DNA of 64,000 nt, taken from the NCBI GenBank assembly GCA_019054805.1, contig JAHQIY010000010.1:1471501-1535500 (forward strand), read 5' to 3'. The notes beneath the pieces are model-generated. The model searched no databases. It had not been told where the DNA came from and worked only from the letters and a program-made list of their open reading frames with translations. Made by a program: the position numbers and the translations under genes. Shown here piece after piece: positions 45,386-56,043 of the stretch; the first letter of the stretch is position 1; the number at the start of each line of letters is the position of its first letter. Source of the DNA: Brachionus manjavacas. Its lineage: Eukaryota > Rotifera > Eurotatoria > Ploima > Brachionidae.

Positions 45386-48046
45386 TTATATATTTTTTAA
45401 GTCTTGGATAATTTTCAAATCATTTGAATTTACATTTATAATTGATCCGCTAATTTTGGAAACTTTTTCATCATCAAAAATGAACCATTGGTTAGACTTG
45501 TCATTTTTTGCACAAGTAGTATCTTTCTTTCTATTTAATAAAAATTTTCAAATAAAAAAAAAAGTACAGTGGCCATTGTAAAGACTTCCAAAATGGTTTG
45601 AAACTGCAACTAGTTCATACTTTGAATATTTTTTTCCATCATTGGCGTACTCATTCAAATCAATGCTAAAATAACGCAAAAAACATCAACTTTATTTTTA
45701 TTATTTGTGTTTTTTACTTTTCAAAGAATTCAATGAACTGGCTGTTTTTTTTCTTGTTAAAATAATCGTCACATTTGAACCGATTCAACTGAATGATGAA
45801 AATTTTCGGCAAGTTAAACAATTGAAATTGTTCTTCTGATTGAGTTTTTCTACAACAATTTCTACAATAACTATATATTTTTTTTTAAAGTTAAAAAAAT
45901 TAATATAATTCAAAAAATAAAAACTTTTCAGATGTATTGATGTGCATGATTTTAAAGTGTTCGGTGAAGCAATCATGCAAAGTAAGAAAAGACTCGGCGT
46001 ATTTTCTTTTCCTTGAGTTTTGTTTTTGCATCTCTGGTATAGGCAACACTAGGCCGTTTGATACATCAAATTTAACTGATACATGATTACATTCTAGACA
46101 ATGTATTTTTTCATAAGTAAATGAATGAAAAAGTTCAGCAATGAAGCTTTGGTGTGAATTTATGTAGCATTTCCATAAACATGATCCATGATTCTTTGGA
46201 AAAGTTTATTTGGTTAATCAAAGATGATATTTTGGTTACCAAAATTTCATTATTTAAATATTTGTAATCAGTGTATATCGCTTTTAAATCCAAAGTATCT
46301 TCAAATTTTTTGTTTTTTAATTCTTCATGTAAAATATTGAGCATATGTTCTAAAAATTCATGTGAATCATTCTGATCAAAATTTGCGTACATTCCTTCAT
46401 ATGAAATAACACACTCCTTTGATTTCGAATTAAGAAGACTATTAAATTTTAAATTTTTTTAGAAAAAAAAATATTCATTATTTCTTTATAAATGAATACC
46501 GAGTTTGAATATCTTATAATTTCATGAAATTTTTTAAACTTATAGAGTCTCATTATTCGGCATTGTGAATTTTGGAGCAAAAACAAAAATTTAAAAATTA
46601 TTGACTCAAAAATTTTTTTCTGAAAAATGAATCAGCCAAATTTAGTCTCTAAAATTCAATTTTAATGATTTTCTATAACATTTAGTGCTTTGCAGACTTA
46701 AAGAGTGTTTGCAGACACTAAATTTGAGTGATACAAAGTTTGTATCAGCTGATGCAATTTGAAGAACTTGATTTTTAGTCTAATATAAAAAAGTGATTTA
46801 AATTGAATTTTTTTTGTTCAAAAATTCACATTTTTAATTAGATCAATATTCAAACTGTAGTGTTATAACTTCAATTTTTAGTATTTTAAAATATTTAGCT
46901 GAGAAAATAATTATTAAGTAATAAAATGAAGGCTGAGAAATTCACATCAACTTTAATTTTTAAAAATTTAACTTTAAAAATATTCATTAATTTCTAATAA
47001 TAAAAATATCATCAGAAAATTTTTTTAAATTTGATCAATAGTAAATAAATATTCTGGAATAAAATGAGAATTAAAAAGGAGAATAAGAATTATACTTTTG
47101 GTAATACCGTTAAACAATATTGATATTTAAATCATAACAGGCACTAGAAAATTATTATTTTAGCGTCATGCCAAAGCCTTTAGAATAATTTGTAGATGAA
47201 ATAGGAAATTGAGAATAAAGTATGACTATTTAAACTAGGTAATCGAACAGTCATTTTTATCAAATGAAAATAAAAAACCAGGAGCATGACTGAAAATTTA
47301 TTTTATAAATAAAACGATTTAATTTGTTTTTTTTTTGCGGAAAAAAAAATATAAAACCTTTAAAGATTTCTAGGATTGCTGAATAATTAAATCCTAAACA
47401 TGGTCACCATCATGGTAAATCAGGTAGCTCGATTTAATATTTTGTTTGACTAAGCTAAATTTTTTAATTTAAATATTTTCCTTAATATTCCTAAATATTC
47501 TTAAACCATTTTTCTATTGAAAAAATAATTTTAAAAATTACATTTACTTTTTTACTGAGATCAAAAGTAAGTCTAATTTTTTTAAATATCAAATTATAAA
47601 TTTAAAAATTACTTAATAATTTTACAATATTTACCCTTAAAAGAGACGGTCTTATATTTGATGAATGCTTTGACCATAACTTTTTGAACAAATCACTCAA
47701 ATGTTTTGATAAGCTTTTTTCGTAATTAGCAAAATAGCTAAAATCGGCTGCAATAAAATGGTCTCTAAATTCAGGAATATTGCTTAAGCACTAGAAAAAA
47801 GTTAAAAATTTTTTCAAAAAAACCATTAAAAAAGATTCACTTGAAGTGCTGAATTCATAAAACACGTGTTTCCAAGATTAGTTAGACCAGTTGTGCCAGT
47901 AATTGTACTTTTTTCCAAATCCAATACACTCCGGTCAACATCACTTAATTCATTTTGTTTAGGCCAAATTTACTTTTTTTCTAATTAAGTTACAGTTTGC
48001 CAAGGATTGGATTATTTCTTTTTGCTCTTAAGCTTTTTCTCGTCAT
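45386..48046 (-). CDS. USP-type ubiquitin-specific protease
   Basis: Eight exons were rebuilt: 47994-48046, 47841-47943, 47635-47790, 46240-46416, 45925-46193, 45718-45870, 45568-45665 and 45386-45522, giving 381 residues. Introns are 45-54 nt except one of 1218 nt. It is a cysteine protease that would cut ubiquitin or a ubiquitin-like protein. The Cys box is GLTNLGNTCFMNSALQ (Cys45), the QQD-like box is FDQNDSHEFL, the zinc ribbon CLEC plus YCRNC, the strand LPKIFIIQLNRF, the His box LVAVSNHFGSLYNGHYT (His336) and WFIFDD (Asp353/354). All catalytic positions are kept. No ubiquitin-binding add-on domain is present. The usual closing YVL is not in this model; a following frame supplies it (see 45148-45359). 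It is divergently placed from the RBR gene. Confidence 0.85.
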
Positions 48047-48165
48047 TTCTAAAAAAATCAAATTCTAAATTCGCACCAATTTTATATTTACTGACTAGGG
48101 ATAAGTTCAATATATAAAAATAGATTTTTGAATTTATTTAAATTTATTTTTTGAAAAATTTAAAA
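48047..48165. promoter_or_regulatory. Shared upstream region of USP and RBR genes
   Basis: Only 119 bp separate the two divergent start codons (48046 minus, 48166 plus). Both promoters must lie here or overlap the genes. The sequence is AT-rich; no specific site is recognisable. Head-to-head spacing this short suggests co-expression. Confidence 0.5.
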
Positions 48166-48924
48166 ATGGCTGAAAAATTTTACAATCCAAATATTCACAA
48201 AAAATTGAATTTGTCTAAAAAAAGCGATGAAATAGCTTATTTAGACATTGGTGAATATAGAGCTCTCCTTTCATGTGGCCATGCTTGTGATCCAAATTCT
48301 CTTACTGGATGGTGTGAATCAATTCTAAATGATGGAAGGACAAACTTTACATGTCCAGTCAAAGACTGCAATAGAGAGTGGCCGTACGATGAAGTAAGAC
48401 GAGTTGCATTGTTGACTCAAGACGAAAGACTTGATTTTGAAACTAAATTGTACAACAACTTGGCCAATAGTGTTTGTATCAAGCCATGTCCTAAATGTGA
48501 AAAATTTATTCTAAGAAAAGATAGTAATGTTAACAAAATTCAATGTTTAAATTGTGGCAATAAGGGTCAAATTTTTCTATTTTGTTGGCAATGTGAACAG
48601 AAATGGTTGGACCTTAGTTCAAATGAAAAATGCGGCAATGATGCTTGCCATAGCTGTGAAGAAGAAGCTTTGAAAAATTGTGAATTCATTTATTTGGCTA
48701 ATTGTCCAAAATTGGGCAAAATTCCGAGTGTAAGAGCTTGTCCGACATGTGACAAACTTTTGGAACACGATGGACATGGTTGTAAGAACATAACTTGTAA
48801 CAAATGCCAAGTCGAGTTTTGTTTTGCATGTTTAGAAACAACAGAAGTATGTCAAAGGTTACAAAATGGATACTATGATAAATGTTCAAAGCCTATAGCT
48901 CCTATCCAGACCAGAAGATCTTAA
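48166..48924 (+). CDS. RBR-type (RING-IBR-RING2) E3 ligase-like protein
   Basis: Intact single-exon frame, 252 residues from ATG 48166. The first domain is a reduced RING1: CGHAC (37-41), SLTGWC and CPVKDCNREW (63-72). The middle is an IBR: CPKC (108-111), CLNC (127-130), FCWQC (139-143) and CHSC (161-164). The last is RING2: CPTC (192-195), GHGCKNITCNKC (203-214) and FCFAC (219-222). Cys206, in the position after Gly where RBR ligases such as parkin carry the thioester cysteine, is present. RBR enzymes take ubiquitin from an E2 onto this Cys and then onto a substrate. RING1 lacks some ligands of a standard C3HC4, so E2 binding is uncertain. It is much smaller than most RBRs and has no extra domain. 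It starts 119 bp from the USP start. Confidence 0.85.
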   Translation: MAEKFYNPNIHKKLNLSKKSDEIAYLDIGEYRALLSCGHACDPNSLTGWCESILNDGRTNFTCPVKDCNREWPYDEVRRVALLTQDERLDFETKLYNNLANSVCIKPCPKCEKFILRKDSNVNKIQCLNCGNKGQIFLFCWQCEQKWLDLSSNEKCGNDACHSCEEEALKNCEFIYLANCPKLGKIPSVRACPTCDKLLEHDGHGCKNITCNKCQVEFCFACLETTEVCQRLQNGYYDKCSKPIAPIQTRRS

Positions 48925-50114
48925 CTAGGTGAAGAAAAAAAATTTCTTTATTTAAAATAAAAAAATTAATTGATAGAAAAATATTTTAATTAATTTTATT
49001 TAAAATTTATCAATTTTATTAACTGAATTTTAGACAACAGCGATAAGTCTCATTTTATTAAGTTATCAAGGATATGTTTACTTAGTCAAGCATTTTTCAA
49101 AGCTAGAATTTCATTATTATGTAGATTTGCGGATTTTCGTACAGAATTTAAATAGCTTTTCCAAGGCTATTCATCAAAGTTGAACCAACGGACACGCTGC
49201 CTAAAATACAGACTCAAAAGTTCATTATTAAAAATGATATTATACAAAAAATTGCAACACATTCTTTGAAATTTGCATAAAAATCAGCACCAAATTTTGT
49301 ATGATTTTTTCTAAATTTATTTTTAAATAAAAAATCTTTCGAAATAAAAATTTGTTTAAAAAAAATCTTTCATTTATTGCGCTAAAAGATAAATAAATGT
49401 GAATTTCCATATTAAAACAGGAAATTTAAAAGAACTTGAATAATTTTCGAAACATAAGAAAATTCGAATTTTTGAATTCGCATAATCCACTAGACCCGAT
49501 TTGAATTATAGCATATTTTGTAAAATAATTGAAAAAAGTAATTGTTAACTTTTTTAAAATTTAATAAAAAAATCGAATATTTTTAAATAACTTATTTTTT
49601 AAATAATAAAAAAGAATATTGAATATTCAGGATAAACATAAGAGATTTTTATTTATTTTTATACGAATAGTTTATTTTTTTGAAAATAATTATTCAGTTT
49701 GGAGCCTAGCTGTAATGAGACTTCTAGTTTGTTTCGTTCAAAAGTAATGCTTATATGAAGCAAAGCTCAAAGAAAACTTTTCAGTATGCGTGTTCAAAAG
49801 TTTTTTGAAATAAAATCCAAAAATTTTCAATTTATTTCCAAACATTTTAATTTTCAATTTTTAGTTTCTTTAATTTAATGATTGATTTATGAAAAGAATG
49901 TTTCATCTATTTGATAGTTAAAAATTATGTAAATTTTACAAGTGAAAATTTTTTGTTAGCTTTTAAAAAATGGTCTTAGTTTATTAAAAATAAATCACGA
50001 GATTAAACATGTGCAGAACAAACAATACATTTTAGCTTAAATTTTAATTTTTTAACTTCAAATTTATCTTTTGAAATTTGTGAAAATAAATTTCGATAGC
50101 ATTTAATCAAAATA
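48925..50114. other. AT-rich intergenic DNA with one coding remnant
   Basis: Only the short pseudogene fragment at 49087-49203 stands out. Confidence 0.4.
49087..49203 (-). pseudogene. Short coding remnant of unknown family
   Basis: On the minus strand a frame reads RQRVRWFNFDE, one stop, then PWKSYLNSVRKSANLHNNEI and LALKNA before a terminal stop. It is GC-richer than the surroundings and keeps protein-like composition across the stop. The family is not recognised; a mobile-element origin is possible. Confidence 0.35.
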
Positions 50115-50122
50115 GTGTAATT

Positions 50123-50305
50123 CAGAGTTGTTTAAAAGTCACAAGTCTCAACTCAAATCCAAGTCAAGACTTTTTTTTTTTTCAAAAGTCCCAACAAAGA
50201 CTTTAATTTTTTTTTCAAAAAAAAAGTCCAAGTCAAGACTTTTTATTTAAAAAAATTTTAAAGTCCGGACTTGGAATTTTTTTTTAAGACTTTTAAACAA
50301 CTCTG
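50123..50305. mobile_element. hAT-type MITE, copy 2 of the CAGAGTTG family
   Basis: Inverted ends CAGAGTTGTTTAAAAGTC at left and CAGAGTTGTTTAAAAGTCTT at right. Flanks GTGTAATT (50115-50122) and GTGTAATC (50306-50313) differ at one base. The body has AAGTCCAAGTC-type units like copy 1 at 4135-4269 but is 48 bp longer. Confidence 0.85.
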
Positions 50306-50313
50306 GTGTAATC

Positions 50314-52584
50314 AATCAAAGATAAAATGAATATCAAAAATTTAATTTTAACTATTTTTATGGTGTGATTTTTTTTCAACAGTGTTTCTAAATTAAACAG
50401 AAAAAAAAAACATTTTAGCTCAAATGACATTTTTTCAATATCTAGGCAATTGTTGATAAAACTTTTTGTTACTTTTCCCTAACAAAATAAATTTTTATTT
50501 AAAGCTATTGTGTAATTGTTTAAGATAAAAAAAATAAATAATACTTTTTGTCGAATCCTTTTTAATTTGATTGCATACCAAACTGTATATATCTTTCTAT
50601 CATTCACTTTTGATAAGCTTATTTAAACAAATGAATGGTAGAAAATATATTTAAAAAATCCAAATTGAATAATTTTTATGATAATTTTTGAAAATCTGCA
50701 TTTATAAAGAAAAATTAAATGAGGAGATTTTCAAAAAAAAATAAGTTTATTTTTTTATTAAAGTTTTAATTAAATTTTTTGAATTAAGGCTCCAAATAAA
50801 TTAAGAGTTTTTTAGATAAAAATAAAAAAAAACTATAATATATAAAGAATGGTACTTAACTCCAAAATTGCCAAAAAATTGAAATTGAAAAAAAATCACC
50901 TCTTACACAAAAATTTCATTAGATTAACAGAATTTGGGTTTTAATGCCGAGTTAAATGACCAAAATCGAAAATAAAGCAAAAAGAAAAAAGAAATTTCCA
51001 TGAGTTGAAAATGAAAAAGATACAAATTTTCACCCATTACTTTGGCCTTGAACCCAAAAAGATTAATCTATTTTGATCTCAAATATTCTTTTTAATTTTA
51101 AAATTTAGGGTAAATTTGAAATATTTTTCAAATTTAATTATTTATTGAAAATATATGGTAACACAGCCTAAATGTATTTAATGTAAATTCGGTGACGTAA
51201 TTTGAAAAACCGAAATATAAGACGTTTTATTTTCTTTTTTTAAACAACCTACATATTCTTGTAAAACTTGAAGAGAGGATACCAAATATATATATGAAAT
51301 ATTTTTAAAAAAATTTTAAACCTTTTTTTTCTTAATTCAAAGTTTTTTTCCGGCTAATTCAGTAGAATTTTTCAAATTTGTAATTATGTTTGACAATTTT
51401 TGATCCGATGACGGAACAAGTTTGAACTGACCTTATTTGCTTATCGTTTTCAGCCGGTCTTGATTAATAGAAAATAATTTTACTAGAATTTTAAGATAGC
51501 CGATGGGTCCGTTGTCTAATGTTGATATTTTTTATGGGTTAAGAGGTTAATGAGGTATCACCTCAATACCCAAAAATCCCACCCATTTACCCCTAAAAAT
51601 AAAATATTTAACATAATTAGACCGAAAGGACAAAAATGATCAGAATGACGACATTTTTTATGAAAAATTTAAAATTTTGTTTCTTCTTTTTTTTACAAAA
51701 ATAATTTGATTTTATTTGATAAAAATATTCATTCTGTATTATCAATAATCGTCAATATTTAATAAAAAGAATCACAACAAACAAAAAGAAGTTAAAAAAA
51801 AATATTCGATGGAAGATCTTGATAACTCAAAAAAAGATGTTTTTGAAAAAAAATTGAACACTAGTCAAGCTTCAAATTTATACAACATTCTGAGACATAT
51901 CTTTTTAACTAAAAAAATTCAAACATAAAATTTATTTTTTATTCGTTAATAATTCGTTTAAATTTTTTTCTAAATAGTTATGCTGTAGCGTATATTTAAA
52001 AGAATAATAATAAAGATTATTTTAAATATTTATATTTTTAAAAATAACATTTAAAATCCTTTTTTTAATTCTTATTGGGCTAATTGTGTGAATTTGGCGA
52101 AAATCCTGAAAAAGAGGTTAGTTCTCGGGCTAATTATTTACAAAATCAGGGGTAACTGGGTTTACCTAATTCACCCAATTAACCACAGGAGGTAAAGGGT
52201 GACTAGAAAAAACTGGTCTAATTCGGTGAGCATTTTTGGAGTTTTGGAATAAAATGAGTGCGAAAAATGCAATAAAAAAAAAATAAGTCACCCGGTTTGG
52301 CTCATTTACCATACTTAATTTTTTTTTAAATAATTTCTATAACAAAATTTAATCTCTGTCCTTCAATTTTAAGTTTCTTTTTTGGTTTGAACTAAAAAGC
52401 TGCATTTTGTTTTTGGATTTTTAACTTGGTATATATTAAAATTTGATTTAATTTGATTTAATTAACCTTTATCCCAATGATTGATGAAATAAAACAGAGT
52501 TGTAGTTTACGGTTAAAATTAACAAAAATATTGTCAAACAAAAAATGGGGTCTTAAGTATTACGCATCATTTGCATCATTAGGC
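50314..52584. other. Gene-poor AT-rich region
   Basis: About 2.3 kb with no supported gene. Some segments near 51540-51600 and 52100-52200 are less AT-rich but hold no convincing frame. Confidence 0.4.
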
Positions 52585-53050
52585 CTTAAATAAACTTAAA
52601 CTCTTAACTGTCTCGAACCGACTTTTTGAATTGAGTGAAAGATATGTAGCGAGTTTCGAATCAAGATACGTCAAATATCCGACTCCATTGTGTAATAGCT
52701 ATCTTACTATTTCTTCTTTTTCTCCTGAACTGATCAAAACTTAAACATGCTGCACATGTCATTACTTACAATTGTCTATTTAAATTGTCTTATATATTTT
52801 GTTTTCTTTACATTTTTATTTTATTTTATTTTTTCTTCATTATTTATTTTAAAAACTCTCTGGCAAAAACTCCAAAATCACATCCTTCCAGCAATCAAAT
52901 TAGTCCCTATTAGAACTAAATGGATTAACATTAATGAATCTCTTGGAGTTGAAATCTTAGAAAAAAGATTCAATAGATTATCAAAAAACTTCACTCTTAG
53001 TCGACTTCTATTTCTTAAGAAAAAAATAGTCCCACTCATAATTTTCTTGT
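52585..53050 (+). pseudogene. Adjacent LINE C-terminal fragments
   Basis: From 52585: LNKLKLLTVSNRLFELSERY, FESRYVKYPTPLCNSYLTIS and FSPELIKT, the C-terminus of LINE family B. From about 52855: LWQKLQNHILPAIKLVPIRT and NESLGVEILEKRFNRLSK, which look like the RT-associated C-terminal region of a Jockey-type LINE (LQ..QN..L..I). They abut in the same orientation and neither is intact. Confidence 0.6.
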
Positions 53051-53169
53051 AAATAATTAAAAATTATAAGAGATATCATTTTGCAGCAAAAGTAACTAGA
53101 AAATTTCTATTTTAAAAAAATAAAGTTAACTTCTCGTTACTCGCTTCTTGTATCTTATTTTTCTAAAAC

Positions 53170-53465
53170 ATACATTCGTGTCCGAAGACGGAACAAGAAT
53201 GTTTGCAGTGTCCGCTTGCAACCCATTTCTCAGGAGAGATATTGACACCCACGAAAAAGTCCAGAGAAGAGTAACGAGAGTACCCACTGCTTTGAAAGGC
53301 ATGGAGTACGAGAGCAGACTTGAGCGGATGGGTCTTACATCTCTGGAGTCAAGACGATAACGTGGTGACTTAATTCAACTATTCAAAGTCAAAAAGAGCA
53401 GAGACGGCATAACGTGGTGCAACGAGCTAAACTGGTCGGCTCCAAGAACCACGAAGAGAAGTCAA
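53170..53465 (+). pseudogene. CR1-like LINE C-terminus, left half
   Basis: Frame: CNPFLRRDIDTHEKVQRRVT, ESRLERMGLTSLESRR, a stop, then RGDLIQLFK and NELNWSAP. It aligns with QRRATKLAFEV, LTTLETRRLRGDLIQMFK and KVNWLKP of the LINE at 23.5-27.2 kb. The match stops at 53465 and resumes at 54658 after an insertion. Confidence 0.75.
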
Positions 53466-54657
53466 GGCACTATTAAAGAAAAAATTTTTTTAAAAAAGAC
53501 AATTTTTGTCGAAATGTTTAATAGAAAATTAATTTATAGAAATTATTATAGAAAATTTCTTTCAAACGAATTCGAAAAGGTTTACCAAGGTCAAATAATA
53601 GCAAGGACGCTTAGCATAAATCTCTTTCGCAAAATGTTGAATCACATCCAAATCTAAATAATTTTGCTAAACATTTGAAATATGAGCAGCATCTAACAGA
53701 TTCGTTTTTTAAATTATGCTCAACTAAAATTAATTTTTTCTTAATTTATTCGTATTATAAATTATTAAACAAAATATTATTTACATTGGGCTGAAAAGAA
53801 GGACTTTGATCCATTCTGAGCTGACCCGAATCTGTTTTAAAAAAAATTTTCTTTAAAATTTTTTTTTTACATTTTCAAATAATAAAGAATTAATTAATTA
53901 ATTAATTAATTAATCTAACAGATGTACTAATTAAACAAATTAATAGCGACATACATTATCCACGTGAAAAATCAGAAATTAAAAAAGAGAATGAAATTAT
54001 GTCTTTGTTTAGTGTTTACAATAAAGAAAAATTAGCAAATTTTTTTGATAGATTAATTCTTGTTTTAAAATAATTAATTGTTTAATTAGTTTTTTGCTAT
54101 ATTAATTACTTTTTTTTCTATAATTAATACAGGTTGATTATAAAATGATTTTTCTTTCCTATTTTCAACTTTCATTTTTTTAGCTTATTTACTCTATTTT
54201 GATTCTTTTTTTATCTAATTTTATTTACTTTAATTTTATTTTTATTTTATTTTTATATTTTATTTTTAACTTATTCTGAAGGAGCTTTAGCTCGGTACAG
54301 AAAACAAAATAAAATAAATAAAAAATATTTTAGCTCGGTACAGAAAACAAATAAATAAATAAATAAATAATATTTCTTTATCTTTCCTATATTGAATACC
54401 CAACTCCATTGTGAAATTGCATCCTTACTTTTTCCTCCTTTTTTTCTGAAACCTGAACTATTTAAACTTTCATTTTTTTTTTAGCTTATTTACTTTATTT
54501 TGATTTTTTTATCTCATTTTATTAACTTTAATTTTATTTTTTATCTTTATTTTGATTTTTTTTAATTTATTCTGAAGGAGTCCTAGCTCAAATAAATAAA
54601 TAAAAATAATATAAAACTTTTCTACAAAAAAATTTTTCTATAAAATGAATAAGCCCC
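53466..54657 (+). mobile_element. 1.19-kb insertion splitting a LINE
   Basis: The insertion lies between two copies of GAAGTCAA (53458-53465 and 54658-54665). It begins GGCACTATT and ends AATAAGCCCC; read inward the ends are only loosely alike. It holds a frame at 53511-53657 (MFNRKLIYRNYYRKF), a TTAA tandem array at about 53889-53916, another LINE C-terminus near 53930-54070, two GAAGGAGC-type hairpins with AATA tails (54270-54360 and 54570-54610) and a family B end (IEYPTPL) near 54390. It is a composite of LINE debris rather than one clean element. Confidence 0.5.
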
Positions 54658-54836
54658 GAAGTCAACTACGGTGTGAGATCGTGGCGTCTTGTCAACAAAG
54701 ACACAGCTTCTTTGTCGATCGGACAGCAAATGCATGGAACGGACTGCCAGACAACAAAGTTCAACATCGATTGAGACGACCGCTTTGAGGGGTATCCCTG
54801 CGAGTAATTTAGCTTCGTGGTCTTTTACTTCTATTA
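54658..54836 (+). pseudogene. CR1-like LINE C-terminus, right half and 3' end
   Basis: Frame RSQLRCEIVASCQQRHSFFV then DRTANAWNGLPDNKVQHRL to a TGA at about 54788. This matches the FF..R....WN.L block of the complete LINE. The 3' UTR has an AGGG/CCCT stem at 54788-54799 and ends near 54836, exactly where a Tc1-type MITE begins. Confidence 0.75.
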
Positions 54837-55261
54837 CAGTGGTTCTACAAAAAGGTCATAATTGGTAAAATTACGTTATTTTACGGAATTTTTAGCCAGC
54901 TTAAGTAATCTTGCGTAAATATTAGTCGGTAAGGATATGTGATTTACGTAAAATTACGTAAGCTAACATACGTATATTTTAGTAAAATCGTTCCTAAATG
55001 CTACGGGCCAAAAAAATGAGGATTTTTGTAGGAAAAATTTAAAATTGACTTCTTTACCAAAACATTTAATTAATTTCATTATGAAAAATTTTTTAAAAAA
55101 TTTCAATATTCCTTACCGTTTCTTACTTAATTTTATGTAAAATTACACAATTTTTGGTAAGATTTGGTAAATTTTTTTTTTTATAATTAATTTTATAATT
55201 TTTAAATGCCACATAAATTTAAATTCTAAAAATTATAATTATTCTTTTTGTATAACCACTG
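54837..55261. mobile_element. Tc1/mariner-type MITE, CAGTGGTT ends
   Basis: TA flanks both sides (54835-54836 and 55262-55263). The ends are CAGTGGTTCTACAAAAAG and CAGTGGTTATACAAAAAG. Length 425 bp. The left half has GTAAAATTACGTA palindromic units like those in the arms of the 14650-15877 element. The minus frame 55219-55446 crosses the right border and is not considered a gene. Confidence 0.85.
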
Positions 55262-55263
55262 TA

Positions 55264-56043
55264 AAACGAAATAGCATAAAAAGTGAATGGCTCGTTGAAT
55301 GCTAAAAAGCTAAATTGATATGCATCAATGAATGAACTATTAAATGGTTGTGCTTTATCTGTTAAAAATTGATTTTTAACTAAAGCTCGCAAAGCTTTGG
55401 TAAATTGGGTAAATGTTGATTTTACCTTAAATTTTGTTATTTTCAATTGACTTGAACATTATTGTTCAATAAATTGTGGTTTCTTCTGAAAGCTTTAAAT
55501 TTAATCTTCTAAAAAATAAGTTAAAAGGAATAAAACATGTTTAAAAGCTAATGTACGTCTAAGTGGTAAAGATTTTTTAAAAGTCATTCTTGTTTTTTCT
55601 TTCTATTTCGAGAGCTCATCTTTTTCTAAATTTAAGATTCATTTTTTTATTGAGCCAACAAATCTTCTCCCCAATTCCTATTTGAATAGATTTCGGTCAA
55701 TTATCCAAAAGAAATGAAAAAAAAAATTTTTTAACATTTTTTTTATTTATATACAATAAATAGTCATAACACACTATTTTGGATTTTTCTTCTCTCTAAA
55801 ACAAAGTCTACATCAAATGAAAAAAGAAAAAAAAATGATGAAAACAAATAAATCAACTTCTAGTTAAAATAAGAGACAATTTTTGGACAAAAAAAAATTT
55901 AAAAAGCAAAAATCAATTTTTTTATGGACATACTGAAACACCGCCAAAATAGCTTTCTTCGAAATCTGTGTTTGGAAAAAAAATGAAAAAAAAAAAATAA
56001 ATAAAAGTCGAATAATTGAGAACTAAAATTTATACACCACCAA
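55264..56043. other. 3' flank of the CNC-bZIP gene
   Basis: AT-rich; probably contains the 3' UTR of the minus-strand gene ending at 56044. A minus-strand AATAAA is present near 55760 but was not verified as a site. Confidence 0.35.

Noticed and set aside
46441-46448. Acceptor AATAG before SLLNSKSKEC as start of USP exon 4
   Set aside because: It gives the wrong phase with exon 3; the acceptor at 46418-46417 keeps phase and places the QQD-like box at the usual distance.
48151-48165. Starting the RBR protein at 48151
   Set aside because: That position is TTG; ATG 48166 follows AAAA and is the likely start.
48619-48889. Minus frames opposite the RBR gene
   Set aside because: Antisense shadows; Cys/His spacing is only on the plus strand.
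53885-53920. TTAA tandem array
   Set aside because: A plain simple-sequence repeat; no functional signal.
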